NCBI RefSeq assembly: GCF_012927085.1
Contig: NZ_JABBFX010000001.1
Span: 2,046,001 to 2,110,000, forward strand
Source: Ramlibacter agri
Lineage (GTDB): Bacteria; Pseudomonadota; Gammaproteobacteria; Burkholderiales; Burkholderiaceae_C
Direction of reading: 5' to 3'
DNA length: 64,000 bases
A program made the position numbers and the translations under genes. Below are positions 53,572 to 61,868 of this stretch, piece after piece (the first letter of the stretch is position 1; each line of letters begins with the position of its first letter). The notes beneath the pieces are model-generated. The model did no database searches, was not told where the DNA came from, and worked only from the letters and a program-made list of their open reading frames with translations.

Positions 53572-53597
53572 AAGGCCGGGGTCGCAACCCCGGCCTT
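53572..53597. terminator. Bidirectional terminator between TPP enzyme and RcnB-like gene
   Basis: AAGGCCGGGGT pairs perfectly with ACCCCGGCCTT around CGCA. On the minus strand it is followed by five T residues, so it serves the RcnB-like gene best. It starts 3 bp after the plus-strand stop and probably also ends that transcript. Confidence 0.9.
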
Positions 53598-53614
53598 CCT
53601 GCCTGCGCTACCGC

Positions 53615-53998
53615 TTACGAATTGCCCAGGATCAACTGCGCGATGATGCCGGTGGCGATGGCCGCCAGCACGTAGTCGTTGCCGACCTGCACCCAGTGGT
53701 AGCCGCGGGGCGGCGGGGCCAGGTGGTGGGCGTGCCAGTTGTCCACGACGTACTGGCGGTCGCGGTACTGCGCCGGCACGTGGCCGCCGCGGTGCCACTC
53801 GGGGCCGCGGGCGCCGTAGTAGTAGTGGTCGTTGCGGTCGCGCCCCTGGTCGTGGCGGTCATCGTGGCGCTGGTCCTGGCGGCCGCGGTCATGGTTGTCG
53901 CGGTCGCGGTTGTCGCGGTCGTGGCCCTGCGCGAAGCTCAGGGAACCGAAGCCCATGGCGGCGGCGGCCACCAGGCAGACGATCTTCTTGGATTGCAT
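53615..53998 (-). CDS. RcnB-family periplasmic protein
   Basis: A 127-residue exported protein. After the signal peptide (ending LSFAQG) comes an Asp/Arg/His-rich segment of DRDN-type repeats (about residues 25-57). The RcnB core follows: EWHRGGHVPAQYRDRQYVVD and HHLAPPPRGYHWVQVGNDYV. RcnB links to nickel/cobalt homeostasis in E. coli, but most members are uncharacterised. The His/Asp-rich part could bind metal. GGAG precedes the ATG at 53998. A terminator follows. Confidence 0.85.
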   Translation of the reverse strand: MQSKKIVCLVAAAAMGFGSLSFAQGHDRDNRDRDNHDRGRQDQRHDDRHDQGRDRNDHYYYGARGPEWHRGGHVPAQYRDRQYVVDNWHAHHLAPPPRGYHWVQVGNDYVLAAIATGIIAQLILGNS

Positions 53999-54134
53999 GC
54001 GAACTCCTTGTTTGAGTGATGTTCCTATCGTGCCGCAGTTCGGCAGGCGGAGTGAGTCGATGAGGCAAAAGAGTATGGCGAGATGTACAAAGCGGCGAAG
54101 TCGTCCGACACGGGCGCGGCGCCAGGGCTGACCC

Positions 54135-54644
54135 ATGCATACTTCTTCCATGCCCGAATTCACCCTCCGCCGCGCCACCGCGGCCGATGCCGATGTGCTT
54201 GCTGCCTTCAACATCGCGATGGCGCACGAAACCGAAGGCAAGCGCCTGCTTCCCGCCGTCATCGGCGCCGGCGTGCGGCGCATGCTGGCCGAGCCGGCGC
54301 TGGGCTTCTATCTCGTGGCGCAAGCGCAGGGCGAGGTGGTCGGCGGCCTGATGGTCACCACCGAATTGAGCGACTGGCGCAACGGCCGCTTCTGGTGGAT
54401 CCAGAGCGTGTACGTGCAGCCGGCCTGGCGCCGCCGCGGCGTGTTCCGCGCGCTGTATGCGCACCTGGGCGAGCTGGCCACGCGCGAGCCGGACGTCTGC
54501 GGCTTCCGCCTGTACGTGGAGCGCGAGAACGCGAACGCGCAGGCCACCTACCGCTCGCTGGGCATGGAAGGCACGGACTACCTGCTGTTCGAACAGCTGA
54601 AGGCCGGCGTGGTCTACCTGGAAGGGCAGGCCGTCAAAGGATGA
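54135..54644 (+). CDS. GNAT-family N-acetyltransferase
   Basis: A 169-residue single-domain GNAT. The opening FTLRRATAADADVLAAFNIA is typical. The acetyl-CoA-binding motif is VYVQPAWRRRGVFRALYAHL and the final strand region is LYVERENANAQATYRSLGME. Substrate unknown; small amines or antibiotics are possible. The true start could be the ATG at 54150, since MPEFTLRR is the usual GNAT beginning. It overlaps the convergent tandem-GNAT gene by 11 bp. Confidence 0.9.
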   Translation: MHTSSMPEFTLRRATAADADVLAAFNIAMAHETEGKRLLPAVIGAGVRRMLAEPALGFYLVAQAQGEVVGGLMVTTELSDWRNGRFWWIQSVYVQPAWRRRGVFRALYAHLGELATREPDVCGFRLYVERENANAQATYRSLGMEGTDYLLFEQLKAGVVYLEGQAVKG

Positions 54645-55635
54645 AGGGCTTGCGGTACGCCGTGTTGCGCTTCACTTCGCGGAAGCCGCAATCGGCGTAG
54701 ATGCGGCTGGCGCCGTCGGCGTTCTCGCTGTCCACGCCCAGCTCCGAATCGCGCATGCCGGCGTCGCGCTGCGCCCGCAGCGCGCGCACGACCAGCGCCC
54801 GCGCCAGGCCGCGGCGCCGCCAGCGTTCGCCCACGCTGATGAACTCGGTCCAGCCGCGCTGGCGGCCGAACTTGCGGTTGTACTCGGCGTCGATGAAGGT
54901 CTTGACCTGGCCCGCCACTTCGCCGGTCTGCGTGTCCCAGGCGATTTGCCACAGGTGCGGCTGGAAGGTGGGCAAGGTGAGCCAGGTCTCGTAGTCGCCC
55001 GGCATCGGCCCGCGGAAGCCCCACACGCCGCGCAGCGCCTCCATGTGGGCGTCCCAGATCGCGCGGTGGTGCTCCGGCTGCACGGCGCGCACTTCCAGGC
55101 CCGGTGGCAGCGGGAAATCGGGGATGGCTTCCAGGTCGGGCCGCACCATCGCCAGGAACTGGCGCACCGGTGCATAGCCGGCCCGGCGCAGCAACTGCGC
55201 GCGCGCAGTTTCGCCCTGCGTCACGAAGGAGTGGTGCGCGAAGCCGCTCGCCCGCGGATGCGCGGCCGCCACTGTGCGCTGGCGCTGCTCCAGCCAGGCG
55301 AGCAGCGCCCGGCCGATGCCGCTGCGGCGCTGCGCCGGCGGCACGAAACCGAGCTGGCCGAACAGCATCACGCCATCCGGCTGCGTCCAGTGCATGCTGC
55401 GCGCATAGCCCACGAGCTCGCCGCCGCGTTCGGCCATCACGACGTCGCGCGCCGGGTCGCTGTCCCGCAGCGCCGCGTAGTCGCGGGCCATGTCCTCCAC
55501 GGTGCGGATGATGTCCAGGCCGTCGGCGGCGAAGCAGGCGTTGGCGGCCACGACCATGCGCGGGAAGTCCTCCGCGCCGGCAAAGGGACGCAGCCGCAGG
55601 CCGGCGGCGGCTGCGAGAACATCGACGTCTTGCAT
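54634..55635 (-). CDS. Tandem-domain GNAT acetyltransferase
   Basis: A 333-residue protein with two GNAT domains. The first spans about residues 12-165 and has the CoA motif VPPAQRRSGIGRALLAWLEQ. The second spans about 180-333 and has VGERWRRRGLARALVVRALR and ENADGASRIYADCGFREV. In double GNAT proteins usually one domain is active and the other structural, and MshD-like enzymes share this layout. Substrate is unknown. It is convergent with a single-domain GNAT gene. Confidence 0.9.
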   Translation of the reverse strand: MQDVDVLAAAAGLRLRPFAGAEDFPRMVVAANACFAADGLDIIRTVEDMARDYAALRDSDPARDVVMAERGGELVGYARSMHWTQPDGVMLFGQLGFVPPAQRRSGIGRALLAWLEQRQRTVAAAHPRASGFAHHSFVTQGETARAQLLRRAGYAPVRQFLAMVRPDLEAIPDFPLPPGLEVRAVQPEHHRAIWDAHMEALRGVWGFRGPMPGDYETWLTLPTFQPHLWQIAWDTQTGEVAGQVKTFIDAEYNRKFGRQRGWTEFISVGERWRRRGLARALVVRALRAQRDAGMRDSELGVDSENADGASRIYADCGFREVKRNTAYRKPFIL

Positions 55636-55675
55636 GCGGGCATTCTGCCCGGGCGGCGCTCTTCCTGCCGGCGGC

Positions 55676-56617
55676 TCACCAGCGGTCGCGGATGCGGCCG
55701 TAGGCGTATTCGCCGAACAGGCGCTGCGCCACCGGCGTGAAGTAGATGCGGTCGGCGAAGAGGTACACCGAGGGGTCGATGCCGCTGGCCAGCGTGTCGC
55801 TGGTGCACAGGCTGGAGTTGACCTGGCTGATGCCGGTGCCGATGCCGGCGCCGCTGTCGACGGAGGTGCAGACCACGCCGGTGGCGTTGTCCAGGCTGTA
55901 GGTCGTGGGCGAGGCCACCACCAGGTTGAAGTAGTAGGCCGCGTCGACGTACAGCACGTTCTCCCCGAGGTCGGCTACCGACACCAGGAACTGCGAGTTG
56001 AACTGGGTGCTGGCGCTCTCCAGCAGCGAAGCCTGGTCCAGTTGCACCGCCCAGGCCGACTTGCCCAGGTCGTAGGGGCCGACCACGACGATGTGTTCGG
56101 CGCCCGCTGCGAGCAGGCGCCGTACCTGCGTGCCGAGGTCGACGCCGGCCTGCGCGAGGTTGGCGAGCATCTGGGCCTGCGTCTCGCTGCCGCTGAAGTA
56201 GGCCTGCGCTTCCGCGATGACGTCGCCGGTGCCGGCGGCCAGCACCACCAGGTCGGTGTCGGTGGGGGCGCCGGAAGCCAGGAAGGTGTCCACCTGCTGC
56301 TTCACCGTGGGGTGGCCGCTGCTGCCGGCGGCGTCGGGCAGCGTGTTCACGCGCGCATTGCCGGTGGCGTACGACAAGCCGCCGCTGGCGGAAGTGGCCA
56401 GCGCGTTGCCGTATTCGCCGGCCAGCGTGAGCGTCCAGTTGTTCACGGTGCCGTCGTTGATGGTGTAGCGGCCGCCGGCCTGGCCGATGTCGGCAAAGCC
56501 GTCGCCGAAGACGATGATGCGCGTCGGGTCCAGCTGCGAATCCACGCTGCCGCCGCCGCAGGAAGCGAGCAGCAGTGCGATGCTGGCTGCCAGCGCGGGA
56601 AGAAGAGTCGTTCTCAT
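55676..56617 (-). CDS. SGNH/GDSL-like lipoprotein lacking catalytic residues
   Basis: A 313-residue lipoprotein whose signal ends LLLASCGGG (C20). The fold markers of SGNH hydrolases are all there but altered. Block I reads IIVFGDGFADIG, where GDS has become GDG (G40). Block III reads LAAGTGDV, where the Asn of GxND is Gly (G131). Block V reads FADRIYFTP, where the His of DxxHPT is Tyr (Y292). It is therefore probably not an esterase and may bind a ligand or act structurally. It is divergent from gspD with 85 bp between. That gap contains motifs also found at two other promoters in this window. Confidence 0.8.
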   Translation of the reverse strand: MRTTLLPALAASIALLLASCGGGSVDSQLDPTRIIVFGDGFADIGQAGGRYTINDGTVNNWTLTLAGEYGNALATSASGGLSYATGNARVNTLPDAAGSSGHPTVKQQVDTFLASGAPTDTDLVVLAAGTGDVIAEAQAYFSGSETQAQMLANLAQAGVDLGTQVRRLLAAGAEHIVVVGPYDLGKSAWAVQLDQASLLESASTQFNSQFLVSVADLGENVLYVDAAYYFNLVVASPTTYSLDNATGVVCTSVDSGAGIGTGISQVNSSLCTSDTLASGIDPSVYLFADRIYFTPVAQRLFGEYAYGRIRDRW

Positions 56618-56638
56618 GCAGCCAGCTTGGCGCGCCAT

Positions 56639-56657
56639 CTGGCAGAAATCGCGCAGG
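56639..56657. promoter_or_regulatory. Shared 19-mer motif, copy at SGNH/gspD promoter
   Basis: CTGGCAGAAATCGCGCAGG differs at one base from the sequence at 61184-61202 upstream of the intradiol-dioxygenase-like lipoprotein. It lies 22 bp from the SGNH start and 46 bp from the gspD start. A related AGAAATC stretch lies at 63508-63514. Confidence 0.55.
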
Positions 56658-56660
56658 CCG

Positions 56661-56682
56661 CTCCCACATGCCTCCACAAAGC
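56661..56682. promoter_or_regulatory. 11-bp tandem repeat, OmpR-type binding site candidate
   Basis: CTCCCACATGC and CTCCACAAAGC follow each other with an 11-bp period, as is usual for OmpR/BaeR-type response regulators. A similar pair (63526-63547) lies in the promoter of the two-component operon. It begins 42 bp before the gspD ATG. Confidence 0.4.
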
Positions 56683-56702
56683 GCTGCCACGCTGGCGCGC
56701 CC

Positions 56703-58730
56703 ATGAGATTCCTGAAGTCCCGCCTGGCCGCAGCCTTGCTGCTGGCCGCCGCGCCGCTGCATGCCGCGGAGCCCGTCACGCTGAACCTGGTCGATGCCGA
56801 CATCGCCGGGGCTGCCCGCACGCTGGCCACCATCACCCATCGCAACATCGTCGTCGACCCGCGCGTGAAGGGAACGATCACGCTGGCCACCGATTCGCCG
56901 GTGCCGCCCGCGGTGGCGTTCGACCAGTTCGTCGCCACCCTGCGCGCGGCCGGCTATGCCGTGGTCGATGCTGGCGGCCTGCTGAAGATCGTGCCCGAAG
57001 CAGAGGCCAGGCTGCAGGCCGGACCCGTGGCCGTGGAAGGCGGCGCCGGTGGCTCGCAGATTGCCACCCAGATCTTCCGTCTGAACTACGAGAGCGCCGC
57101 CAACCTGGTGCCGGTGCTGCGGCCGCTGATCAGCCCGAACAACACGGTGAACATCAACGCCGGCAGCAACGCGCTGGTCATCACCGACTATGCGGACAAC
57201 CTGCAGCGCCTGGGCCGCATCATCGCGGCGCTGGACGTGCCGCATGCGACGGGCGTGGAGGTGATCCGGCTGCAGCATGCGCTGGCGCCGGACCTGGCGC
57301 CCGTCGTGCAGAAGCTGCTGGACGCCGCGGGCGACGGCGCGGGCCTGCCGGCGCAGGGCCAGCAGGCAGCGGACGGCCTGGCGCGCAGCACGGTGGTGGC
57401 GGAGCCGCGCAGCAATGCCTTGCTGGCGCGCGCGGCCAACCCCGCGCGGCTCGCGCTGCTGCGCACGCTGGTGGGCGAACTGGACCAGCCGGATGCCGGC
57501 GCGGCCACCGGCAACATCCACGTGGTCTACCTGCGCAATGCGGAGGCGGCGCGGCTGGCGACGGTGCTGCGGGCAGCGCTGGCGAGCAGCGCTGGAACAG
57601 GGGCGGCGGCCAGCACGCAAGCCGCGTCCTCATCGCCTGCGCCCACGTCGGCGAGCAGCGCGAGTTCGGCGAGCACGAGTTCCAGCAGCGGTTCATCCAC
57701 CGCCTCGACGACCGCGGTGCAAGCCGCGGCCCAGCCGTCCACGGGCGGGCAGATCCAGGCCGACCCCGCGACCAACGCTCTCATCATCAGCGCGCCGGAC
57801 CCGCAGTACCGCCAGCTGCGTGCCGTGATCGACCAGCTCGATGGCCGGCGGGCGCAGGTGCTGGTGGAGAGCGTGATCGTGGAGGTCGAGGCCGACAAGG
57901 CGGCGGAGTTCAGCGTGCAATGGCAGAACCTGCTGGGCACGAAGAGCAGCAGCGTCGTCGGTTATGTGGGGACGAACTACGGCACGGGCGGCACCAACAT
58001 CATCAGCCTCAACATGACCGATGGCAGCACGCTGCCGTCGACCGGCTTCAACTTCGGCATAGGCAAGAAGGTGGGCGACACCTACCTGCTGGGGCTGCTG
58101 GCGCGCTTCTTCGAGAGCACCGGCGACTCCAACGTGCTGTCCACGCCCAGCCTGCTGACGCTGGACAACGAGGAGGCCAAGATCGTGGTGGGCCAGAACG
58201 TGCCCTTCGTCACCGGGACTTACACGACGAACAGCACTTCCAGCAGCAACCCTTTCCAGACGGTCGAACGCAAGGACGTGGGCCTGACCCTGCGCGTCAG
58301 GCCGCAGATCAGCGAGAACGGCACGATCCGCATGACGGTGTACCAGGAGGTGTCGAGCGTCGATGCCTCCACCACCAGCAACAGCAACGGCCCGACCACC
58401 AACAAGCGCACCATCGAATCGACCGTGCTGGTGGAGGACGGCGGCATCGTGGTGCTGGGCGGACTGCTGCAGGACCAGTTTGCCGGCAGCCAGGAGAAGG
58501 TGCCGGGCCTGAGTTCGGTGCCGGTGCTGGGCAACCTGTTCCGCGCCGAAACACGCAGCCGCAAGAAGACCAACCTGATGGTGTTCCTGCGGCCGGTCGT
58601 CGTGCGCGACGCCGCGCAGGCCAGGGCGCTGTCGCTGGATCGCTACGACATGATGCGGGCGCAGCAGCAGGGCGCGCAACCGGTTCCGAGCAAGCTGACG
58701 CCGGTGGAGGGGGCGCCGGTGTTGCCTTGA
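56703..58730 (+). CDS. gspD: Type II secretion secretin GspD
   Basis: A 675-residue outer-membrane secretin. The signal peptide is about 21 residues. N0 (VTLNLVDADIAGAARTLATI) and N1-N3 domains follow; the N-domains show IFRLNYESAANLVPVLRPLI and IHVVYLRNAEAARLATVLRA. A Ser/Ala/Thr-rich insertion lies at about 300-350. The secretin core ends with VPGLSSVPVLGNLFR and KKTNLMVFLRPVVV. It has no gspE, gspF or pseudopilin genes beside it in this window, which is unusual. The remaining type II genes must be elsewhere or absent. It is divergent from an SGNH-like lipoprotein. An ATPase pseudogene follows. Confidence 0.93.
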   Translation: MRFLKSRLAAALLLAAAPLHAAEPVTLNLVDADIAGAARTLATITHRNIVVDPRVKGTITLATDSPVPPAVAFDQFVATLRAAGYAVVDAGGLLKIVPEAEARLQAGPVAVEGGAGGSQIATQIFRLNYESAANLVPVLRPLISPNNTVNINAGSNALVITDYADNLQRLGRIIAALDVPHATGVEVIRLQHALAPDLAPVVQKLLDAAGDGAGLPAQGQQAADGLARSTVVAEPRSNALLARAANPARLALLRTLVGELDQPDAGAATGNIHVVYLRNAEAARLATVLRAALASSAGTGAAASTQAASSSPAPTSASSASSASTSSSSGSSTASTTAVQAAAQPSTGGQIQADPATNALIISAPDPQYRQLRAVIDQLDGRRAQVLVESVIVEVEADKAAEFSVQWQNLLGTKSSSVVGYVGTNYGTGGTNIISLNMTDGSTLPSTGFNFGIGKKVGDTYLLGLLARFFESTGDSNVLSTPSLLTLDNEEAKIVVGQNVPFVTGTYTTNSTSSSNPFQTVERKDVGLTLRVRPQISENGTIRMTVYQEVSSVDASTTSNSNGPTTNKRTIESTVLVEDGGIVVLGGLLQDQFAGSQEKVPGLSSVPVLGNLFRAETRSRKKTNLMVFLRPVVVRDAAQARALSLDRYDMMRAQQQGAQPVPSKLTPVEGAPVLP

Positions 58731-58809
58731 GCCTGCGCCAGGGATCGACTCTTCGTACCCGGCGCCCTGCGGCACCCATAATGGCCGCGATGAATCCACC
58801 CACGAAGCG

Positions 58810-59007
58810 ATGAGGCCTGGCCCGTCCGGTTTCCACGTGATCACCGGCGCATCCGGCGCCGGGAAATCGACGATGCCACCAGGCCGCCCAATCGCTGCAG
58901 GCGCCGGTCTTCTTCGATCGCGGCATCCCGAATGCCTGGCCTGGATGTTGCCGAAGGTCGCGGTCGAGGAGCGGGTGGCGTTCGTGCTCGCGAAGGTTCA
59001 GGGCTAG
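58810..59007 (+). pseudogene. Remnant of an AAA-type predicted ATPase
   Basis: The frame starts MRPGPSGFHVITGASGAGKS, a P-loop of a family of small predicted ATPases that normally have about 180 residues. Pieces of the same family appear later out of frame (VFFDRGIPNAW around 58912) and again in frame at the end (VAVEERVAFVLAKV). So the gene has suffered at least two internal deletions with frame changes. The P-loop Ser/Thr is kept, but the enzyme cannot be functional. Confidence 0.7.
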
Positions 59008-59033
59008 AGGCGTCAAGAAAGGTCCCCCCAGCG

Positions 59034-59450
59034 ATGCGCGAGTTCATCGACTTCGTCAGCGCCAGTGCGGATACCACGGCGGACACGGAAGCCATTGCGG
59101 CCGCAGCCGCGTGCCTGGACCGCTTCACCGCGGCATTCAACGCTCGCGACCTGGCCGGCATGGATCGGGAATTGCACTTTCCCCACGTGATGCTGTCCGG
59201 CGCGGAGCACCTGGTGTGGGACCGCCCGGGACAGCACCCGGCGAACCTGTTCTCCGCGCTGGAGGGCACCGGCTGGGCCTGCACTCGATACGAAGAGAAG
59301 CTTGCGATCCTTGCTTCGGCCGACAAGGTCCACTTCGCGCTGCGCTACACGCGCAGGGACAAGGCAGGAAGCGTCCTCAGCGAGCACCGCAATGTGTGGA
59401 TCGTGACCCGGGTCGCAGGCAAGTGGGGCATCGCATTGCGGTCATACTGA
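59034..59450 (+). CDS. SnoaL/NTF2-like small protein
   Basis: A 138-residue protein with the cone-shaped NTF2-like pattern: a helix CLDRFTAAFNARDLAGMDRE, then LHFPHVMLSG, then VHFALRYTRRDKAGSVLSEH and NVWIVTRVAGKWGIALRSY at the C-terminus. The fold serves many isomerases, hydrolases and binding proteins; no catalytic residue set points to one. It lies 4 bp before a small membrane protein and may be co-transcribed with it and the VOC protein. Confidence 0.75.
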   Translation: MREFIDFVSASADTTADTEAIAAAAACLDRFTAAFNARDLAGMDRELHFPHVMLSGAEHLVWDRPGQHPANLFSALEGTGWACTRYEEKLAILASADKVHFALRYTRRDKAGSVLSEHRNVWIVTRVAGKWGIALRSY

Positions 59451-59454
59451 TCGC

Positions 59455-59886
59455 ATGTCCTGGATGAACAGCGCAGGCGCCCTCGCACTCATCGCCGGTG
59501 GAACGTTGACCGCCGTCGCAGCCGTTGCGCACCTGGCCTGCATCGGGATCGGAGCGCGCGCCTACCGCTTCATGGGCGCCGGCGAGCGCATGGCTCGCGC
59601 GGCCGAGGCGGGCAAGGTCCGGCCTACCCTGGTGACCTTGGCCATCGCGGCCGTCCTTTTTGCCTGGGCGATCTATGCCTTCTCGGGCGCGGGTGTCATC
59701 GGCTCGCTGCCGCTCACGGCTTTCGTGCTGCCTGCGGTCGGTGCCGTCTACCTCGCTCGCGCCATCGGCTTCCCGCTCCTCAAGCCGCGGTTTCCGGAGA
59801 ACTCCACGGCCTTTTGGTTGTGGTCCTCGGGCATCTGCCTGGTGCTCGGCCTGCTCTTTGCAGTCGGCAGCATCCTCGGGGCCTGA
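59455..59886 (+). CDS. Small four-helix membrane protein, unknown function
   Basis: A 143-residue protein with four hydrophobic helices: ALIAGGTLTAVAAVAHLACI, TLVTLAIAAVLFAWAIYAFS, LTAFVLPAVGAVYLARAIGF and GICLVLGLLFAVGSIL. There is no signal peptide or known family motif. The spacing of 4 bp after the SnoaL-like gene suggests one transcript. Confidence 0.7.
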   Translation: MSWMNSAGALALIAGGTLTAVAAVAHLACIGIGARAYRFMGAGERMARAAEAGKVRPTLVTLAIAAVLFAWAIYAFSGAGVIGSLPLTAFVLPAVGAVYLARAIGFPLLKPRFPENSTAFWLWSSGICLVLGLLFAVGSILGA

Positions 59887-59944
59887 GCAGGCGATCCCCC
59901 AGCGCGCGCAGAATCGTCTTGCTGCGATCAGGAGGGCAACCGCA

Positions 59945-60334
59945 ATGAAAGTGAAGCGCCTGGGCTGGATGGGCACGCGGACACGCGAGTTCGACCGGAT
60001 GAACGCGTTCTACCGCGACGTCCTCGGCCTGGACGTCCTGTCCGTCGATGCTTCCTCCGGCCGGTTCCAGTTGCAGGACGGGACCGAAGTCCATGTCTAC
60101 GGCCCCCTGGACCCGCATCACGACTTCTTCGCCGAGGGGCCCGTCGTCGCCTTCGAGGTCGACGACTTCGCCGCTGCCCGCGCTCGCTTGCTCGCCGCGG
60201 GCATCGCGTTCATCTACCCGGAGCCGCAGTGCGCGGCCGGCAGGATCTGGCAGCACTTCCGGGCCCCGGACGGGAACGTCTACGAGCTCATAGGGGACGC
60301 TCAGGCGATCCCCACCGTCAGCGCGATCACATAG
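59945..60334 (+). CDS. VOC/glyoxalase-family protein
   Basis: A 129-residue single vicinal-oxygen-chelate protein. It starts KVKRLGWMGTRTREFDRMNA, with FYRDVLGLDVL as the typical first module. GPVVAFEVDDFAAARARLLA begins the second half, and FRAPDGNVYELIGD holds the metal-site Glu. The family includes lyases, dioxygenases and resistance proteins; the substrate is not evident. GGAGGG lies 10 bp before the ATG. Its 3' end overlaps the convergent intradiol-dioxygenase-like gene by 34 bp. Confidence 0.85.
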   Translation: MKVKRLGWMGTRTREFDRMNAFYRDVLGLDVLSVDASSGRFQLQDGTEVHVYGPLDPHHDFFAEGPVVAFEVDDFAAARARLLAAGIAFIYPEPQCAAGRIWQHFRAPDGNVYELIGDAQAIPTVSAIT

Positions 60335-61143
60335 CCGGCCGACGCGCTGCCCGTGATCTCCGGCGTCTCCAGCGTCGCGCCATCGGCGAACACCATGTCG
60401 GTCGCCAGCGAGACGCGGGCGAGGTTGCTCGTGCTGCCCGTGTAGCGCGAATCCGCGTAGACGGCGGCGCACGCCGCGGCGGGCAGCGCGATCTGCGAGG
60501 TCTTGCTGTCGTTGCTGCCGCTGGTGGCGCGCGCCAGGCTGCTGAACACCTCGAAGTGGATGTGCGGCCAGCGGCCGTCGTAGCAGGCCGGGAAGATGCT
60601 GGTGAAGGTGGCTTCGCCGTTGGCGTCGGTCACTTGCATGCCGCGCAGGTAGTTCTGGCTGGTGGCGCCCGACGAATAGAGCGAGTAGCGCCCCAGCTGG
60701 TCGCAATGCCACAGGTAGATCGCATGGTTTTCCAGCGACACGCAAGACCCGGACACGCTCACCAGCTTCAGCTTGATCGTGAGCGGCACGCCGTCGGCGG
60801 CGCCGCTGTAGCTGCCGAAGCTGGAAACGATGTTGCTGCGCACGATGCCCGATTGCGTCAGCGCGTTCGGGCCGTTGGTGCCGTCGGCCGGGTACGGGCC
60901 CTCGGTCTCGCTGGGGATCACGCTGCAGCTGTCCAGGGTGGCTGTGGACGACGAACTGGTGCTGGTGGTTGTCGTGTTGCTGCTCACGCCCTCGCTGTCG
61001 TCGCTGCCCGAGCCGCCGCCGCCGCCGCCGCAGGCAGCCAGCACCGTCAGCGCACCGGAGCCGATCCATGCCAGTGCCTTGCGCCGCCCCTGCAACTGCG
61101 CCAGGTCGTCCGCCAGGCTGTGCCCGTGTTCGTGTCCATCCAT
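60301..61143 (-). CDS. Exported intradiol ring-cleavage dioxygenase-like protein
   Basis: A 280-residue protein. The N-terminus has an RR pair (GRRKALAWIG) and a lipobox-like LAAC (C38) before a Gly/Ser/Thr-rich linker, suggesting a Tat-exported lipoprotein. The catalytic domain (about 75-280) has EGPYPADG and all four iron ligands of protocatechuate 3,4-dioxygenase: Y153 in LGRYSLY, Y188 in ACYDGRW, and H194 and H196 in PHIHFEV. It could cleave catechols in the envelope, but many exported members lack a known substrate. GGGAGG precedes the ATG. Its promoter carries the 19-mer shared with the gspD region. Confidence 0.88.
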   Translation of the reverse strand: MDGHEHGHSLADDLAQLQGRRKALAWIGSGALTVLAACGGGGGGSGSDDSEGVSSNTTTTSTSSSSTATLDSCSVIPSETEGPYPADGTNGPNALTQSGIVRSNIVSSFGSYSGAADGVPLTIKLKLVSVSGSCVSLENHAIYLWHCDQLGRYSLYSSGATSQNYLRGMQVTDANGEATFTSIFPACYDGRWPHIHFEVFSSLARATSGSNDSKTSQIALPAAACAAVYADSRYTGSTSNLARVSLATDMVFADGATLETPEITGSASAGYVIALTVGIA

Positions 61144-61183
61144 TGCGATCCTCCCTTGGTAAAAGGCCAGCATCGCAAGCAAG

Positions 61184-61202
61184 CTGGGAGAAATCGCGCA
61201 GG
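61184..61202. promoter_or_regulatory. Shared 19-mer motif, copy at dioxygenase-like promoter
   Basis: CTGGGAGAAATCGCGCAGG is one base different from 56639-56657. It lies about 41 bp upstream of the dioxygenase-like ATG, just before the stop codon of the response regulator gene. Confidence 0.55.
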
Positions 61203-61205
61203 GGC

Positions 61206-61868
61206 CTAACGCGTCTCGAAACTGAAGCCCACGCCGTACACGGAGCGGATCCACTCGTGCGCCGGTTCCACCGCGGCCAGCTTGCGCCGCAGGTTCTTCA
61301 CGTGGCTGTCCAGGACGCGCTCGCTGGCGTCGGGCGCATCGGGGTAGACGATCTCCAGCAACTGCGCCCGCGAATAGATGCGCCCCGGCCGCCTCGCCAG
61401 CACCGCGAGCAGCTGGAACTCCTTGCGCGTCAGCTGCAGCTTGTGGCCTTCCAGCACGGCGCTGCCCTGCGCCTCGTCCAGCAGCAGGCCCGTGTCCGGT
61501 TCCAGCGGCGCCGTGCGCCGCAGCACCGCCTTCACGCGCGCCACCACCTCGCGCGGCGAGAAGGGCTTGCAGATGTAGTCGTCCGCGCCCAGCTCCAGTC
61601 CGAGCAGGCGGTCGACTTCTTCCACCCGCGCGGTGAGCATCATCACCGGCAGCGGGCCCTGCTGGCGCAGCGCGCGCAGCACCGCCAGGCCGTCGCGGCC
61701 CGGCAGCATCACGTCCAGCAGCACCAGGTCCGGCGGGTCGGCCAGCGCGGCGTCCAAGGCCCGCTCGCCATCGGCGAAGTGCACGGGCTGCATGCCTTCC
61801 GCATGCAGGTAGTCGACCAGCACCGAGGCGATGTCGGGCTCGTCCTCGACGACGAAGATGCGTTTCAT
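61206..61868 (-). CDS. OmpR-family response regulator (BaeR-like)
   Basis: A 220-residue regulator. The receiver opens KRIFVVEDEPDIASVLVDYL with phospho-acceptor D52 (LVLLDVMLPGRDG), the Thr in MMLTARV and the Lys in YICKPFSPRE. The winged helix has LTRKEFQLLAVLARRPGRIY, RVLDSHVKNLRRKL and IRSVYGVGFSFE. This resembles BaeR and its relatives. It is coupled to the kinase by ATGA. Its own promoter region (63526-63547) carries the 11-bp tandem repeat also found before gspD. Confidence 0.93.
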   Translation of the reverse strand: MKRIFVVEDEPDIASVLVDYLHAEGMQPVHFADGERALDAALADPPDLVLLDVMLPGRDGLAVLRALRQQGPLPVMMLTARVEEVDRLLGLELGADDYICKPFSPREVVARVKAVLRRTAPLEPDTGLLLDEAQGSAVLEGHKLQLTRKEFQLLAVLARRPGRIYSRAQLLEIVYPDAPDASERVLDSHVKNLRRKLAAVEPAHEWIRSVYGVGFSFETR

